Of a stretch of 49,841 bases of DNA, positions 25,574 through 33,370 are shown piece after piece (position 1 is the stretch's first letter; every line of letters starts with the position of its first letter). This DNA is from JBBDWK01 sp040902885 (lineage in GTDB: Bacteria; Acidobacteriota; Terriglobia; Bryobacterales; Bryobacteraceae), in assembly GCA_040902885.1 (NCBI GenBank), contig JBBDWK010000007.1, forward strand, positions 1-49,841, read 5' to 3'. The position numbers and the translations under genes are program-made. The notes under the pieces were generated by a model. The model was not told the DNA's origin. It was given only the letters and a program-made list of their open reading frames with translations, and made no database searches.

Positions 25574-28500
25574 ATGGGGATATCCATTACCAACATTGAC
25601 AGTTCACTCGCGAGCAGACCCATCACAACGCGGGAGAAATTACATGCGGCCGGCGTTCGGACCGCGGGGGAATGGAGACCGGTCAAGGATGGGAAGCGCG
25701 CTGCGAAGGCTCTTCAGTTGCGATCCGGCCGGGCTGCGGTGGAGGTGCGGCAGGCCCTGAGGAAACCAGCGGGAGAGGACCCGAATCTTGCCTGGCTCTT
25801 CGAAAATGTGCGCCTCATACGGACCGCGGAACAGGACACGAAGAATATAGGCGGGACGATCCGCAAGCACCCCTCCGTCGAGAATCCCGAACAGAGCGAC
25901 GCGGCGCCGCGCGCTTATGCGATCGCCCGCTCGTTCCTCGACATCGTCTCGGACACCTTCGACGCCGAAGCCCTGGGACACTTCGTAAGAGGGATTCAAG
26001 AGGTTCAAGAACTCCAGATGGGCGAAGTCTGGGCGGTGAAGCCCATGCTGCAGCTGGCCATTCTGGAGCGCGTGTCCGCGGCGCTGGCGAGCGGCCGTAC
26101 CCGCGGTCTGGAGGCGCTCATCGGCTCACTACGCGAGATCGGAGAAGCCGACTGGAAGACACTGTTCGAGGAGACGAACGCCGTCGATCCGGTGCTGCGG
26201 AACGACCCGGCGGGCGCCTACGAGAGCATGGATTTCGAGAGCCGCGACCTGTACCGGAAGACCATCGCGGAACTCGCGTCCCATGCGGAAGCCTCCGAAC
26301 GGGAGATCGCCGGGCAGTGTGTCACGCTCGCCGGGGAGTACCGGGCGAACCACGGAAATGACACGCGCGCGGCGGAACGCCGAACGCACGTTGGGTTTTA
26401 TCTTCTGGATGCCGGCGTGCCGCTTCTCCGCGAGCGCATCCGGTATCGCGCTCCGGCGATGCAGCGTGTCCGCGACCTCGTACTGTGCTACCCGAATGCG
26501 TTTTACCTCGCGGGCATTGAGATCGCCACGTTTCTCGTGGTCGTACTGCTGCTAAGCGGTTTGGAGAGCCTGACTCCAATCGTCGCGGGATTCTTCCTTT
26601 TGCTGATTCCAGCCACGCAGGCAGCCGTGGACTTCATGAACCACCTCGCCAACTGGATGGTTGCTCCCAGACAACTGCCGAAGCTCGACTTCTCCGAAGG
26701 CATTCCCGAGGACCTCGCGACGATGGTCGCCGTTCCCGCGCTTCTGCTTAACGCGAACCAGGTTCGGGCCCTGGTAGGCGATCTGGAGGTTCGCTATCTT
26801 GCGAATGCCGGCCCGAACCTGCATTTCGCGCTCCTGACCGATTGGCCCGATGCGCCCCAGCCGACGGCCGAAGAGGACAGCCTTGTCGATCTGTGCCGCG
26901 AACTGATAGAGAATCTGAACTTGCGGTACAGTAGCTCCGAACGTACTCCGTTCTATCTGTTTCACAGACGTCGGATCTACAATCCCTGCCAGGGCGCGTG
27001 GATGGGATGGGAGCGCAAGAGGGGCAAGCTTCTGGATCTCAACCAACTGCTCGGAGGCGGGTGCGACAGTTTTCCGATCAAAGCCGGCAACACTTCATTG
27101 TTGCACTCAATCCGGTACGTAATTACCCTCGACGCCGACACGCAACTGCCTCGCGATTCGGCGCACCGCCTGGTCGGCGCCATGGCGCATCCCTTGAATC
27201 GCGCCGTCATCGACCCGCAAACCCGCATGGTGGTTGAGGGCTACGGCATCCTGCAGCCGCGCATCGGAATCAGCATTCAGTCCGCATCCCGCAGCCGCCT
27301 CGCCAGAATCTATTCCGGCCAGACCGGATTCGATATCTACACGCGCGCCGTCTCCGATGTGTATCAGGATCTGTACGGAGAGGGCATCTTCACGGGCAAG
27401 GGCATTTACGAAGTAGAGACGTTACGAACTGTTCTGGAGCGCCGTTTCCCGGAGAACTGGCTGCTCAGCCATGACCTCATCGAGGGAGCTTATGCGCGCG
27501 CGGGGCTGGTTTCCGACATCGAGCTGATCGACGATTACCCCTCGCACTTCAGCGCATACTGCCGCCGGAAGCACCGCTGGGTGCGCGGCGACTGGCAGAT
27601 TCTCCGCTGGCTGTTCCCGCAGGTGCCGGACGCCGATTATAAGGCGATCCCGAATCCCACGAGCGTGGTGTCGCGCTGGAAGATGGTCGATAACGCGCGG
27701 CGCAGCCTCTTCGATCCGGCGACGGTGCTGCTCATGGCAGCCGGATGGACCTACCTGCCCGGGAAGCCGTGGTTCTGGACCGCCGCCATCATCGCACTTC
27801 TGCTGATGCCGGTCTACGCGCAGACGCTCTTTTCGGTTTTGCGCGCGCCGGTGGGGCCCGGCTTTGGAGCATGGGCCGGCGAGACCGTGCGCACTCTGAT
27901 CAAAGGCCATTTCGCCGTCCTCCTGCAACTCATCTTTTTGCTGCATCAGGCGCTGTTGTCTCTCGACGCGATCATACGGTCCCTTCTGCGCACGTCCATC
28001 ACGAAGCGCAGGCTCCTGGACTGGGAGACCGCGGCGGAATCCGACTCGGCGGAGCGCCGGAAATCCACGGTGGATGTCTACCTGGCACGATCGCCCTGGA
28101 TCGTGACTCTGCTGGGGGTTGCTGTCGCATCTCTCCGCCCGGAGGCGCTGCCGGCGGCGGCGCCGATCCTCGTTCTGTGGTTCCTGTCACCCTGTATGTC
28201 CGCGTGGCTCAACCGCCCGCCCAGGGCCGAGCGCAAAGAGATCACCGCCGCGGACGAGAAGATGCTGCGCCTCACGGCCCTTCGAACCTGGCGCTTCTTT
28301 CGCGAGCATTCGAACGAGGCGACAAACTGGCTGATTCCCGATAACTTGAACGAGGGGTCCGCGGCCATGGCGAACCGCCTCTCTCCCACAAACCTTGGCT
28401 TCCTGCTGAATGCGCGCATCGCGGGCGTCTATTTTGGCTATCTGTCGCTGCCGGAGTTCGCGCGGGAAACACGCGGCACGCTCGACACGGTTCTGCGCCT

Positions 28501-29656
28501 TCCCAGGTTCAGAGGACACCTGCTGAACTGGTACCACACGGAGACCCTGCAGCCCCTTCCTCCGGCATTCGTGTCTACGGTGGACAGCGGCAACCTCGCT
28601 GCCTGTCTTTGGACTCTGAAACAAGCTGCGCGAAGCTGGATGGAGGATCCGCCGCCGGTGGACCGTATCGAAAGCGGCACACAAGACATCCAGGCTCTTC
28701 TCGCGGAGTTGAAACCCGATTCGCCCGAAGCGGCCTGGTGGCGCGCCGAGCTCGCCCGGCGCACGAACGTTCCGGAACGTTCGAACGGACAGACCGCACT
28801 CGATCTCCACTGGGTTGCCGAAACGGCGGACCAGCTCGTTCGCGAGATGGATTTCAGCTTTCTGTACAACAAGAGAAAGAAGGTGCTGTCGGTTGGTTAC
28901 GACGTAGCGGCGGGTCGCCTGGAGCCATCGAGCTATGGCCTGCTTGCTTCCGAGTCGCGCATCGCCACCTTCGTGGCCATCGCGAAAGGCGAAGTTCCGC
29001 AGGAGGCATGGTTTCATCTCGGCCGTACGCACACTGTCGCCGCCGGCCGGCGTGTGCTGCTCTCCTGGACCGGCACCATGTTCGAGTACCTGATGCCGGT
29101 CATCTGGATGCAACACCACCGCGATACTCTTCTCGAGCGGAGCGTACGCGCCGCCGTTGCCGTGCAGCGCTCCTCCGGCCGCCGGTTCGGCCTGCCGTGG
29201 GGCATCTCGGAATCCGCGTGCGGACGCGATGCGTCGAGCGAGTACGCATATGCGGCATTCGGGGTCCCGGAACTGGCGTTGAAGCGGCGGCGAGAGAGCG
29301 AATCGCTCGTGATTTCTCCCTATTCGACCTTTCTCGCCCTGTCCTCGAACCCGCGCGCGGCCGTTCGGAACATCCGCCGGATGACGGAACTGGGATGGAA
29401 CGGCCCCTACGGCTTCATCGAGGCGGCCGACTACGGACCCAACGCGCGGGGCTGCCATCCGATTCGCACCTGGATGGCGCACCATCAGGGGATGATCCTG
29501 TTGTCGATTTGCAACCTGCTTGCCGACGCTCCCTTCCAAAAGCACTTCCATGCCGAGCCTCACGCGCTGGCGACGGAGCTGCTGCTCCACGAACGCGTCC
29601 CTCGCGGCATCCCGGTCCAGGTGGATGAAGCGATCCCGGCCCCGGCTTTGGGGTAA
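25574..29656 (+). CDS. GT84 / glucoamylase-like beta-1,2-glucan synthase, short form
   Basis: A 1,360-residue membrane enzyme with the architecture of the first half of cyclic beta-1,2-glucan synthase (NdvB/ChvB/Cgs). Residues 1-310 are helical. Membrane helices lie at about 312-355, 713-755, 774-800 and 839-880. The glycosyltransferase domain has 'VITLDADTQLPR' near 520, 'LLSHDLIEGAYARAG' near 632 and 'RRKHRWVRGDWQ' near 662, the equivalent of Q-x-x-R-W. From about 930 to the end is the glucoamylase-like (PF10091, cyclising GH189-type) domain, with 'SPTNLGFLLNARIAG' and 'WMAHHQGMILLSICNLL' near 1300. Known Cgs proteins have about 2,800 residues and continue into GH94 phosphorylase modules; this one stops just after 'ELLLHERVPRGIPVQ' and is followed by a terminator, so it is a complete short form. 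It is coupled to the upstream ABC exporter. Confidence 0.85.
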   Translation: MGISITNIDSSLASRPITTREKLHAAGVRTAGEWRPVKDGKRAAKALQLRSGRAAVEVRQALRKPAGEDPNLAWLFENVRLIRTAEQDTKNIGGTIRKHPSVENPEQSDAAPRAYAIARSFLDIVSDTFDAEALGHFVRGIQEVQELQMGEVWAVKPMLQLAILERVSAALASGRTRGLEALIGSLREIGEADWKTLFEETNAVDPVLRNDPAGAYESMDFESRDLYRKTIAELASHAEASEREIAGQCVTLAGEYRANHGNDTRAAERRTHVGFYLLDAGVPLLRERIRYRAPAMQRVRDLVLCYPNAFYLAGIEIATFLVVVLLLSGLESLTPIVAGFFLLLIPATQAAVDFMNHLANWMVAPRQLPKLDFSEGIPEDLATMVAVPALLLNANQVRALVGDLEVRYLANAGPNLHFALLTDWPDAPQPTAEEDSLVDLCRELIENLNLRYSSSERTPFYLFHRRRIYNPCQGAWMGWERKRGKLLDLNQLLGGGCDSFPIKAGNTSLLHSIRYVITLDADTQLPRDSAHRLVGAMAHPLNRAVIDPQTRMVVEGYGILQPRIGISIQSASRSRLARIYSGQTGFDIYTRAVSDVYQDLYGEGIFTGKGIYEVETLRTVLERRFPENWLLSHDLIEGAYARAGLVSDIELIDDYPSHFSAYCRRKHRWVRGDWQILRWLFPQVPDADYKAIPNPTSVVSRWKMVDNARRSLFDPATVLLMAAGWTYLPGKPWFWTAAIIALLLMPVYAQTLFSVLRAPVGPGFGAWAGETVRTLIKGHFAVLLQLIFLLHQALLSLDAIIRSLLRTSITKRRLLDWETAAESDSAERRKSTVDVYLARSPWIVTLLGVAVASLRPEALPAAAPILVLWFLSPCMSAWLNRPPRAERKEITAADEKMLRLTALRTWRFFREHSNEATNWLIPDNLNEGSAAMANRLSPTNLGFLLNARIAGVYFGYLSLPEFARETRGTLDTVLRLPRFRGHLLNWYHTETLQPLPPAFVSTVDSGNLAACLWTLKQAARSWMEDPPPVDRIESGTQDIQALLAELKPDSPEAAWWRAELARRTNVPERSNGQTALDLHWVAETADQLVREMDFSFLYNKRKKVLSVGYDVAAGRLEPSSYGLLASESRIATFVAIAKGEVPQEAWFHLGRTHTVAAGRRVLLSWTGTMFEYLMPVIWMQHHRDTLLERSVRAAVAVQRSSGRRFGLPWGISESACGRDASSEYAYAAFGVPELALKRRRESESLVISPYSTFLALSSNPRAAVRNIRRMTELGWNGPYGFIEAADYGPNARGCHPIRTWMAHHQGMILLSICNLLADAPFQKHFHAEPHALATELLLHERVPRGIPVQVDEAIPAPALG

Positions 29657-29664
29657 AGAGCCGC

Positions 29665-29689
29665 GGGCGGACGATTCGTCCGCCCTTTT
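29665..29689 (+). terminator. Intrinsic terminator after the glucan-synthase operon
   Basis: Arms GGGCGGACGA (29665-29674) and TCGTCCGCCC (29676-29685) form a strong GC-rich hairpin with a very short loop, followed by TTTT. It begins 9 bases after the synthase stop codon. Confidence 0.85.
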
Positions 29690-29940
29690 CGCATCCCGGT
29701 TAAAGAAAACCCCGGCTTCCGCCGATCATATCGACGGCAAGTCCTGTTCACTTACTCGCCTCCGCAGCCATAATAATTTCGATTTAGCCCATCGAAAAAA
29801 CTTATAGACTAACATCCGCCGCCCCAAATAAAAGTCAATCGGTCTCATCTAAAACTTCTATTGGTTCTTAGCGCTAATGCCGATATAGAATCGAACCGAT
29901 AGATTCCGGTCTATCCACTAATCAGGGAGACTTAAGCTGA
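29690..29940. other. AT-rich leader region of the porin gene
   Basis: This 250-base gap is clearly more AT-rich than its surroundings and holds the porin promoter, although I cannot fix the boxes. A perfect dyad, GATAGA-TTCCGG-TCTATC, is at 29898-29915, 25 bases before the ATG. It could be an operator or a small 5'-UTR hairpin. I see no known riboswitch. Confidence 0.4.
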
Positions 29941-31071
29941 ATGACGTTTCGATTGTCCTTGTCCGCGATCGCCGCAGCACTGGCCCTGGCCGTTTCCGGC
30001 ATGGCGCAGACGCAGCAGGCGCCCGATCCGCAGGCCGCGGCGGCGTCCACCGAACCGCCGTCCTGGTCCGTCGGCCCCATCGACTTCAGCGGCCTCATCG
30101 ACGGCTATTACAGCCTCAACTTCAACCACCCGGAGAGCCGCACCAATAATCTGCGCAACTTCGATGCCCGCGCCAATCAGTTCAGTCTCAACATGGCGAA
30201 GCTGACCATGGAGCACACGGCCGATCCTGTGGGCTTCCGGGTCGATCTCGGCTTTGGCAGAGCCTTCGAGCTGTTCCACTTCGCCGAACCCAAGGACGGC
30301 ATCGACGTGATGCGCAATGTCATGCAGGCTTACGTGAGCCTGAAGCCGCCTAAGGCCGGCGGCCTCCAGCTGGACTTTGGAAAGTTTGTCACCAGCGCCG
30401 GAGCCGAGCCCACCGAAACTCATCTGAACTGGAACTATTCCCGCTCGTTGATTTACGCCAACGGTCCGTATTATCACTTTGGCGCGCGCGCCACCATGCC
30501 CCTCAACAGCCACTTTTCGGTGGGAGCGCAGTTAGTGAACGGCTGGAACACCGTGGAAGATATCAACAGCGGAAAGACTGTCGGCCTAACCACAGCTTTA
30601 ACTTCGGGCATGGTTTCCTGGTACAACAATTACTATGTCGGGCCGGAGAAGGCGGGTCTGGAAGGAAACCGCCATTTCTACGATGGGGTGCTGCTTCTGA
30701 CTCCTTCGAGCAGAGCCAATTTTTACGTGAATTTCGACTACGGCGTGGACAAGCTCAAAGGCGGCGGCAAGAGTTCGTGGATCGCGGTTGCCGGTGCGGC
30801 CCGGATTGCATTGAACGACTGGTTTGCCCTCAGCCCTCGTGTCGAGCATTACTACGACCGCACCGGCTTTATCACCGGGACAAAGCAAAAGATAAAGGAA
30901 TTCACCATGACCGGCGAGTTCAAGATGAAAGAGGGTTTCCTCACGCGGCTCGAGTATCGCCGCGACTGGTCCGACGTGCCGTTCTTCGACCGGGGCGCCC
31001 TGGGCGGGCTGCATAAGAATCAGGACACATTGTTGGTCGGTTTTGTAGCCTACTTCGGACCAGGCCGCTAA
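29941..31071 (+). CDS. Outer-membrane beta-barrel porin (OmpL/BBP2-like)
   Basis: A 376-residue porin resembling the putative beta-barrel porin-2 family. A signal peptide covers residues 1-22 ('LSAIAAALALAVSGMAQ'), followed by an Ala/Pro/Gln-rich linker. The barrel starts with 'FSGLIDGYYSLNFNHPES' and 'NQFSLNMAKLTMEHTADPVGFRVDLGFG', the conserved beginning of this family. 'YVSLKPPKAGGLQLDFGKFVTSAGAE' follows in the middle, and the protein ends with 'TLLVGFVAYFGPGR'. It is a single gene bracketed by the upstream terminator and by a REP palindrome 25 bases after its stop. Such porins allow non-specific or osmotic uptake of small solutes. Confidence 0.8.
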   Translation: MTFRLSLSAIAAALALAVSGMAQTQQAPDPQAAAASTEPPSWSVGPIDFSGLIDGYYSLNFNHPESRTNNLRNFDARANQFSLNMAKLTMEHTADPVGFRVDLGFGRAFELFHFAEPKDGIDVMRNVMQAYVSLKPPKAGGLQLDFGKFVTSAGAEPTETHLNWNYSRSLIYANGPYYHFGARATMPLNSHFSVGAQLVNGWNTVEDINSGKTVGLTTALTSGMVSWYNNYYVGPEKAGLEGNRHFYDGVLLLTPSSRANFYVNFDYGVDKLKGGGKSSWIAVAGAARIALNDWFALSPRVEHYYDRTGFITGTKQKIKEFTMTGEFKMKEGFLTRLEYRRDWSDVPFFDRGALGGLHKNQDTLLVGFVAYFGPGR

Positions 31072-31095
31072 TCTCCGATATCCCCGATACCTCGG

Positions 31096-31157
31096 CAACC
31101 GCTTCCTCCGGTCGCGGCTCTGAAGACTTACCGAGCCGCGACCGGAGGAAGCGGTTG
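31096..31157. repeat. REP-like palindrome, copy 2 (perfect)
   Basis: Two perfect 25-base arms (31096-31120 and 31133-31157) around a 12-base loop. The arm starts CAACCGCTTCCT and ends CGCGGCTC, nearly the same as the palindrome at 2616-2674. It stands between the porin and the YfdX-like gene and may also stabilise the porin mRNA end. Confidence 0.85.
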
Positions 31158-31215
31158 TCGTCACTGCGCCTTTGGCACGGAAGGTGCATTGGCGTGACGC
31201 GGAGGATAAGCAATC

Positions 31216-32097
31216 GTGCGCAAGGTTCTTACCTATTCTTTGCCCGCTGTCCTGAGTGTTAGCTTGCTCTCGGCTCAGGCAGCTTCCAGTTCTCCTGGCA
31301 GGCGCCAGGACCAATCGAGTATCCGCTCCACGGTAGTCATTCGAACCGACAAGAAGCTGACGGCGTCCGAGAGGCGCGCTTTGTCGCTAACCGGCCGGCG
31401 TCTCCTGAATCACACGGAACGGGCGCAGGAGGCCGTCGCCGCTCGAAACCAGCGCGAAGCGATACAGCAGATCGAGCAGGCGATGAGGCTGCAGCAGATC
31501 GCCATGAAAGCGGCGCCCCCATACATCATGACCGTTCAGATCGCCGCGGGCGGCAGCGTTTACCGCGACCGCGAGCAACGAACTATAGTTATGGTGCCCA
31601 TCTATGCGGAAGTGACGGAGGTGGCAACCGCGGCCGCTCCGTCCGAGGGGGAGCGGGCCAGAGTCGCGGTGCAGGACGTCGAGGCTACTGTCGGCCTTCT
31701 GGCCTTGGACGTTGCACACGCCGGAACACACCTGCAGGCGGCCCGGCAGGCGGTGAATGCCAACCAGTGGGACCGCGCCGCCGCTGCCTTAAGCGCGGTG
31801 CACCAGGGTGTGGTCATCGTAGCCGAGACGGACTTGCCGCTCGTGAAGGCCCGGCAGAATCTGGCCATCGCCAGCTCCATGATGGAGAAGGGGCAAAAGG
31901 CCCAGGCTCGCACGGCTTTGAACGAGGCGGCTTCCGCGCTGCAGGAGTTTTCGCGGACGGCCCCCGCTGCGCGCCGCCAGGCAGCCGAATCGCTCGCGCA
32001 GAAGATCCGCGGCTTCAGCGATTCCATCGAGCGCCGGCCGGTGGAACAGGCATCGACGATCGACGATTGGTGGAACTACGTAGCGGAGGAGTTGTAG
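31216..32097 (+). CDS. YfdX-like secreted protein
   Basis: A 293-residue protein with a signal peptide ('LTYSLPAVLSVSLLSAQAASS', cleaved near residue 24). The mature part is strongly helical and alanine-rich, with a repeated pattern of helices: 'ALSLTGRRLLNHTERAQEAVAARNQREAIQQIEQAMRL' and 'VNANQWDRAAAALSAVHQGVVIVAETDLPLVKARQNLAIASSMMEKGQKAQARTALNEAASAL'. A short beta-like insert carries 'YRDREQRTIVMVPIYAEVT'. This layout fits the YfdX family of envelope proteins linked to stress responses in enterobacteria; the molecular role is unknown. A REP palindrome lies before it, and the mutM gene converges on its 3' end (6 bases between stops). Confidence 0.6.
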   Translation: MRKVLTYSLPAVLSVSLLSAQAASSSPGRRQDQSSIRSTVVIRTDKKLTASERRALSLTGRRLLNHTERAQEAVAARNQREAIQQIEQAMRLQQIAMKAAPPYIMTVQIAAGGSVYRDREQRTIVMVPIYAEVTEVATAAAPSEGERARVAVQDVEATVGLLALDVAHAGTHLQAARQAVNANQWDRAAAALSAVHQGVVIVAETDLPLVKARQNLAIASSMMEKGQKAQARTALNEAASALQEFSRTAPAARRQAAESLAQKIRGFSDSIERRPVEQASTIDDWWNYVAEEL

Positions 32098-32103
32098 AGC
32101 GGT

Positions 32104-32892
32104 CTACCTTCTCTGGCAGCGGGGACAGAAGTGGGTACCCCGCTGCGCCACCAGCGTCCGCCGGATGGGCGTGCCGCAGACCGGACATGGCTCGCCGGTC
32201 TTTTGGTAAACGCGGTGGCTGATCTGGAAAAGTCCCTTCCGCCCCTCTGCGTCCACGTAATCCGATATCGAGGAGCCCCCGGCCTCAATGGCTTCCCACA
32301 GCACTGCCAGGATCGCCCGGTGAAGTCTTTCGGCGCGCACCAGTCCTAACCGCGAGGCGAGCGTGCGTGGATGAACACCCGCACGGAACAGTGCCTCATC
32401 GGCGTAGATATTTCCCAAGCCGCGCAAAAACTTCTGATTGAGCAGCAGCGGCTTGATCATGGCGCGATGAACGCGCAGCCCCCGATAGAAGGTCTCGAAA
32501 TCGACTTGCGAGGCGTCCGGTCCCAGGCGCTCGACGCGCGCGGGAAGAACCGCACCCACTTCAATGCAGCCGAACTGGCGGCTGTCGTCGTATAGCAGCG
32601 CCCCACGGTCGAGAGTGAATACGGCATGGGTGTGTCGGCCGCGCGAGGCATCCAGCAGCAGGCGTCCGGTCATGCCGAGATGCACGGCCATGTAGACGCC
32701 TTCCAGTTCCAGCACCAGGAACTTGCCGTGGCGACGGATGGCCGTCACCTGCCGCCCGGCGACCTGCTCCGCCATGCGCTCCGGGTCGCCGCGCAGCACC
32801 CGCAGACAGGTAAATTCCGCGTTCACGATCCGCCGGCCCACCAGCGGCGCAAGGGAGCGCGCGACCGACTCGACCTCCGGAAGCTCGGGCAA
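32104..32892 (-). CDS. mutM: Formamidopyrimidine-DNA glycosylase
   Basis: Base-excision repair enzyme that removes 8-oxoguanine and formamidopyrimidines and cuts the strand. Recognised by the invariant N-terminus M-P-E-L-P-E-V-E (the Pro is the catalytic nucleophile after Met removal, the Glu the general acid), 'IRRHGKFLVLEL' with the conserved Lys, 'NIYADEALFRAGVHP', 'GSSISDYVDAEG' and the C-terminal zinc finger 'CPVCGTPIRRTLVAQRGTHFCPRC' with four Cys. At 262 residues it is close to E. coli Fpg (269). It follows the Rieske-protein gene with a 3-base gap, so the two are co-transcribed. Nothing is missing or unusual. Confidence 0.95.
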   Translation of the reverse strand: MPELPEVESVARSLAPLVGRRIVNAEFTCLRVLRGDPERMAEQVAGRQVTAIRRHGKFLVLELEGVYMAVHLGMTGRLLLDASRGRHTHAVFTLDRGALLYDDSRQFGCIEVGAVLPARVERLGPDASQVDFETFYRGLRVHRAMIKPLLLNQKFLRGLGNIYADEALFRAGVHPRTLASRLGLVRAERLHRAILAVLWEAIEAGGSSISDYVDAEGRKGLFQISHRVYQKTGEPCPVCGTPIRRTLVAQRGTHFCPRCQRR

Positions 32893-32895
32893 CTC

Positions 32896-33201
32896 TCAGC
32901 CGACTCCAAGCAGGATATCGTCGTTGTCGATCCTGACCGGAAAGGTTGGGATGGTCTGGGCGGGATTGTGCAGATTCGCTCCGCTGCGGCAGTCCCACTC
33001 CCAGGAGTGCCACGGACAGACGACGGTGGAACCTTCGATGCCTCCGTGCCCCAGCGGCCCGCCACGGTGCGGGCATTCGCCGCCTATGCCATACACCACA
33101 CCTTCGACGTCGCAGATGGCATACGGCCGGTTCCCCACCATCACCTCGATCACCGCGTTTCTTCCCAACTGCGAACGGGAAGCCACCTTCAAGAACTCCA
33201 T
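32896..33201 (-). CDS. Rieske [2Fe-2S] protein (small ferredoxin type)
   Basis: A 101-residue single-domain Rieske protein. The cluster ligands are all present: C-P-H in 'ECPHRGGPL' and C-P-W-H in 'VCPWHSWEWD', 16 residues apart, giving two Cys and two His. No signal peptide or membrane anchor, so it is a soluble electron carrier like the ferredoxins of dioxygenases or the small nitrite-reductase subunit; neither type of partner is encoded nearby. I prefer ATG 33201 ('MEFLKVASRSQLG', the usual beginning of this family) over the in-frame ATG at 33219. It is the first gene of a two-gene unit with mutM. The pairing with a DNA-repair gene is probably just co-transcription. Confidence 0.88.
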   Translation of the reverse strand: MEFLKVASRSQLGRNAVIEVMVGNRPYAICDVEGVVYGIGGECPHRGGPLGHGGIEGSTVVCPWHSWEWDCRSGANLHNPAQTIPTFPVRIDNDDILLGVG

Positions 33202-33314
33202 ACAAATCCAGTAAAGCACGGTTGCGGCGCAAGCGGAGTTCGCTCACGTATTCGCGGAGCGGATAGAGGAACACTGGGAACCCGGGAGGATCTATATGGG
33301 CAACCGGAGCATGG

Positions 33315-33368
33315 GTGCCAGTGCGGGCTCAATCGCCCGTCAACCGCGCACGACCGCGGCGCTGGCAC
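33315..33368. repeat. Nested palindrome between Rieske and permease genes
   Basis: Outer arms GTGCCAGTGC (33315-33324) and GCGCTGGCAC (33359-33368) pair with one G-U wobble. Inside, GGGC (33325-33328) and GCCC (33335-33338) form a second small hairpin. It begins 3 bases past the permease stop (minus strand), so it may act as its transcript end. Confidence 0.45.
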
Positions 33369-33370
33369 TG

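Noticed and set aside
28187..29590. 467-codon antisense frame over the glucan-synthase gene
   Set aside because: Antisense shadow of conserved GT84/glucoamylase-like coding sequence.
25574..29656. Glucan synthase as a truncated pseudogene
   Set aside because: The stop lies at the natural end of the glucoamylase-like domain and is followed at once by a strong terminator; no GH94 remnant is seen downstream.
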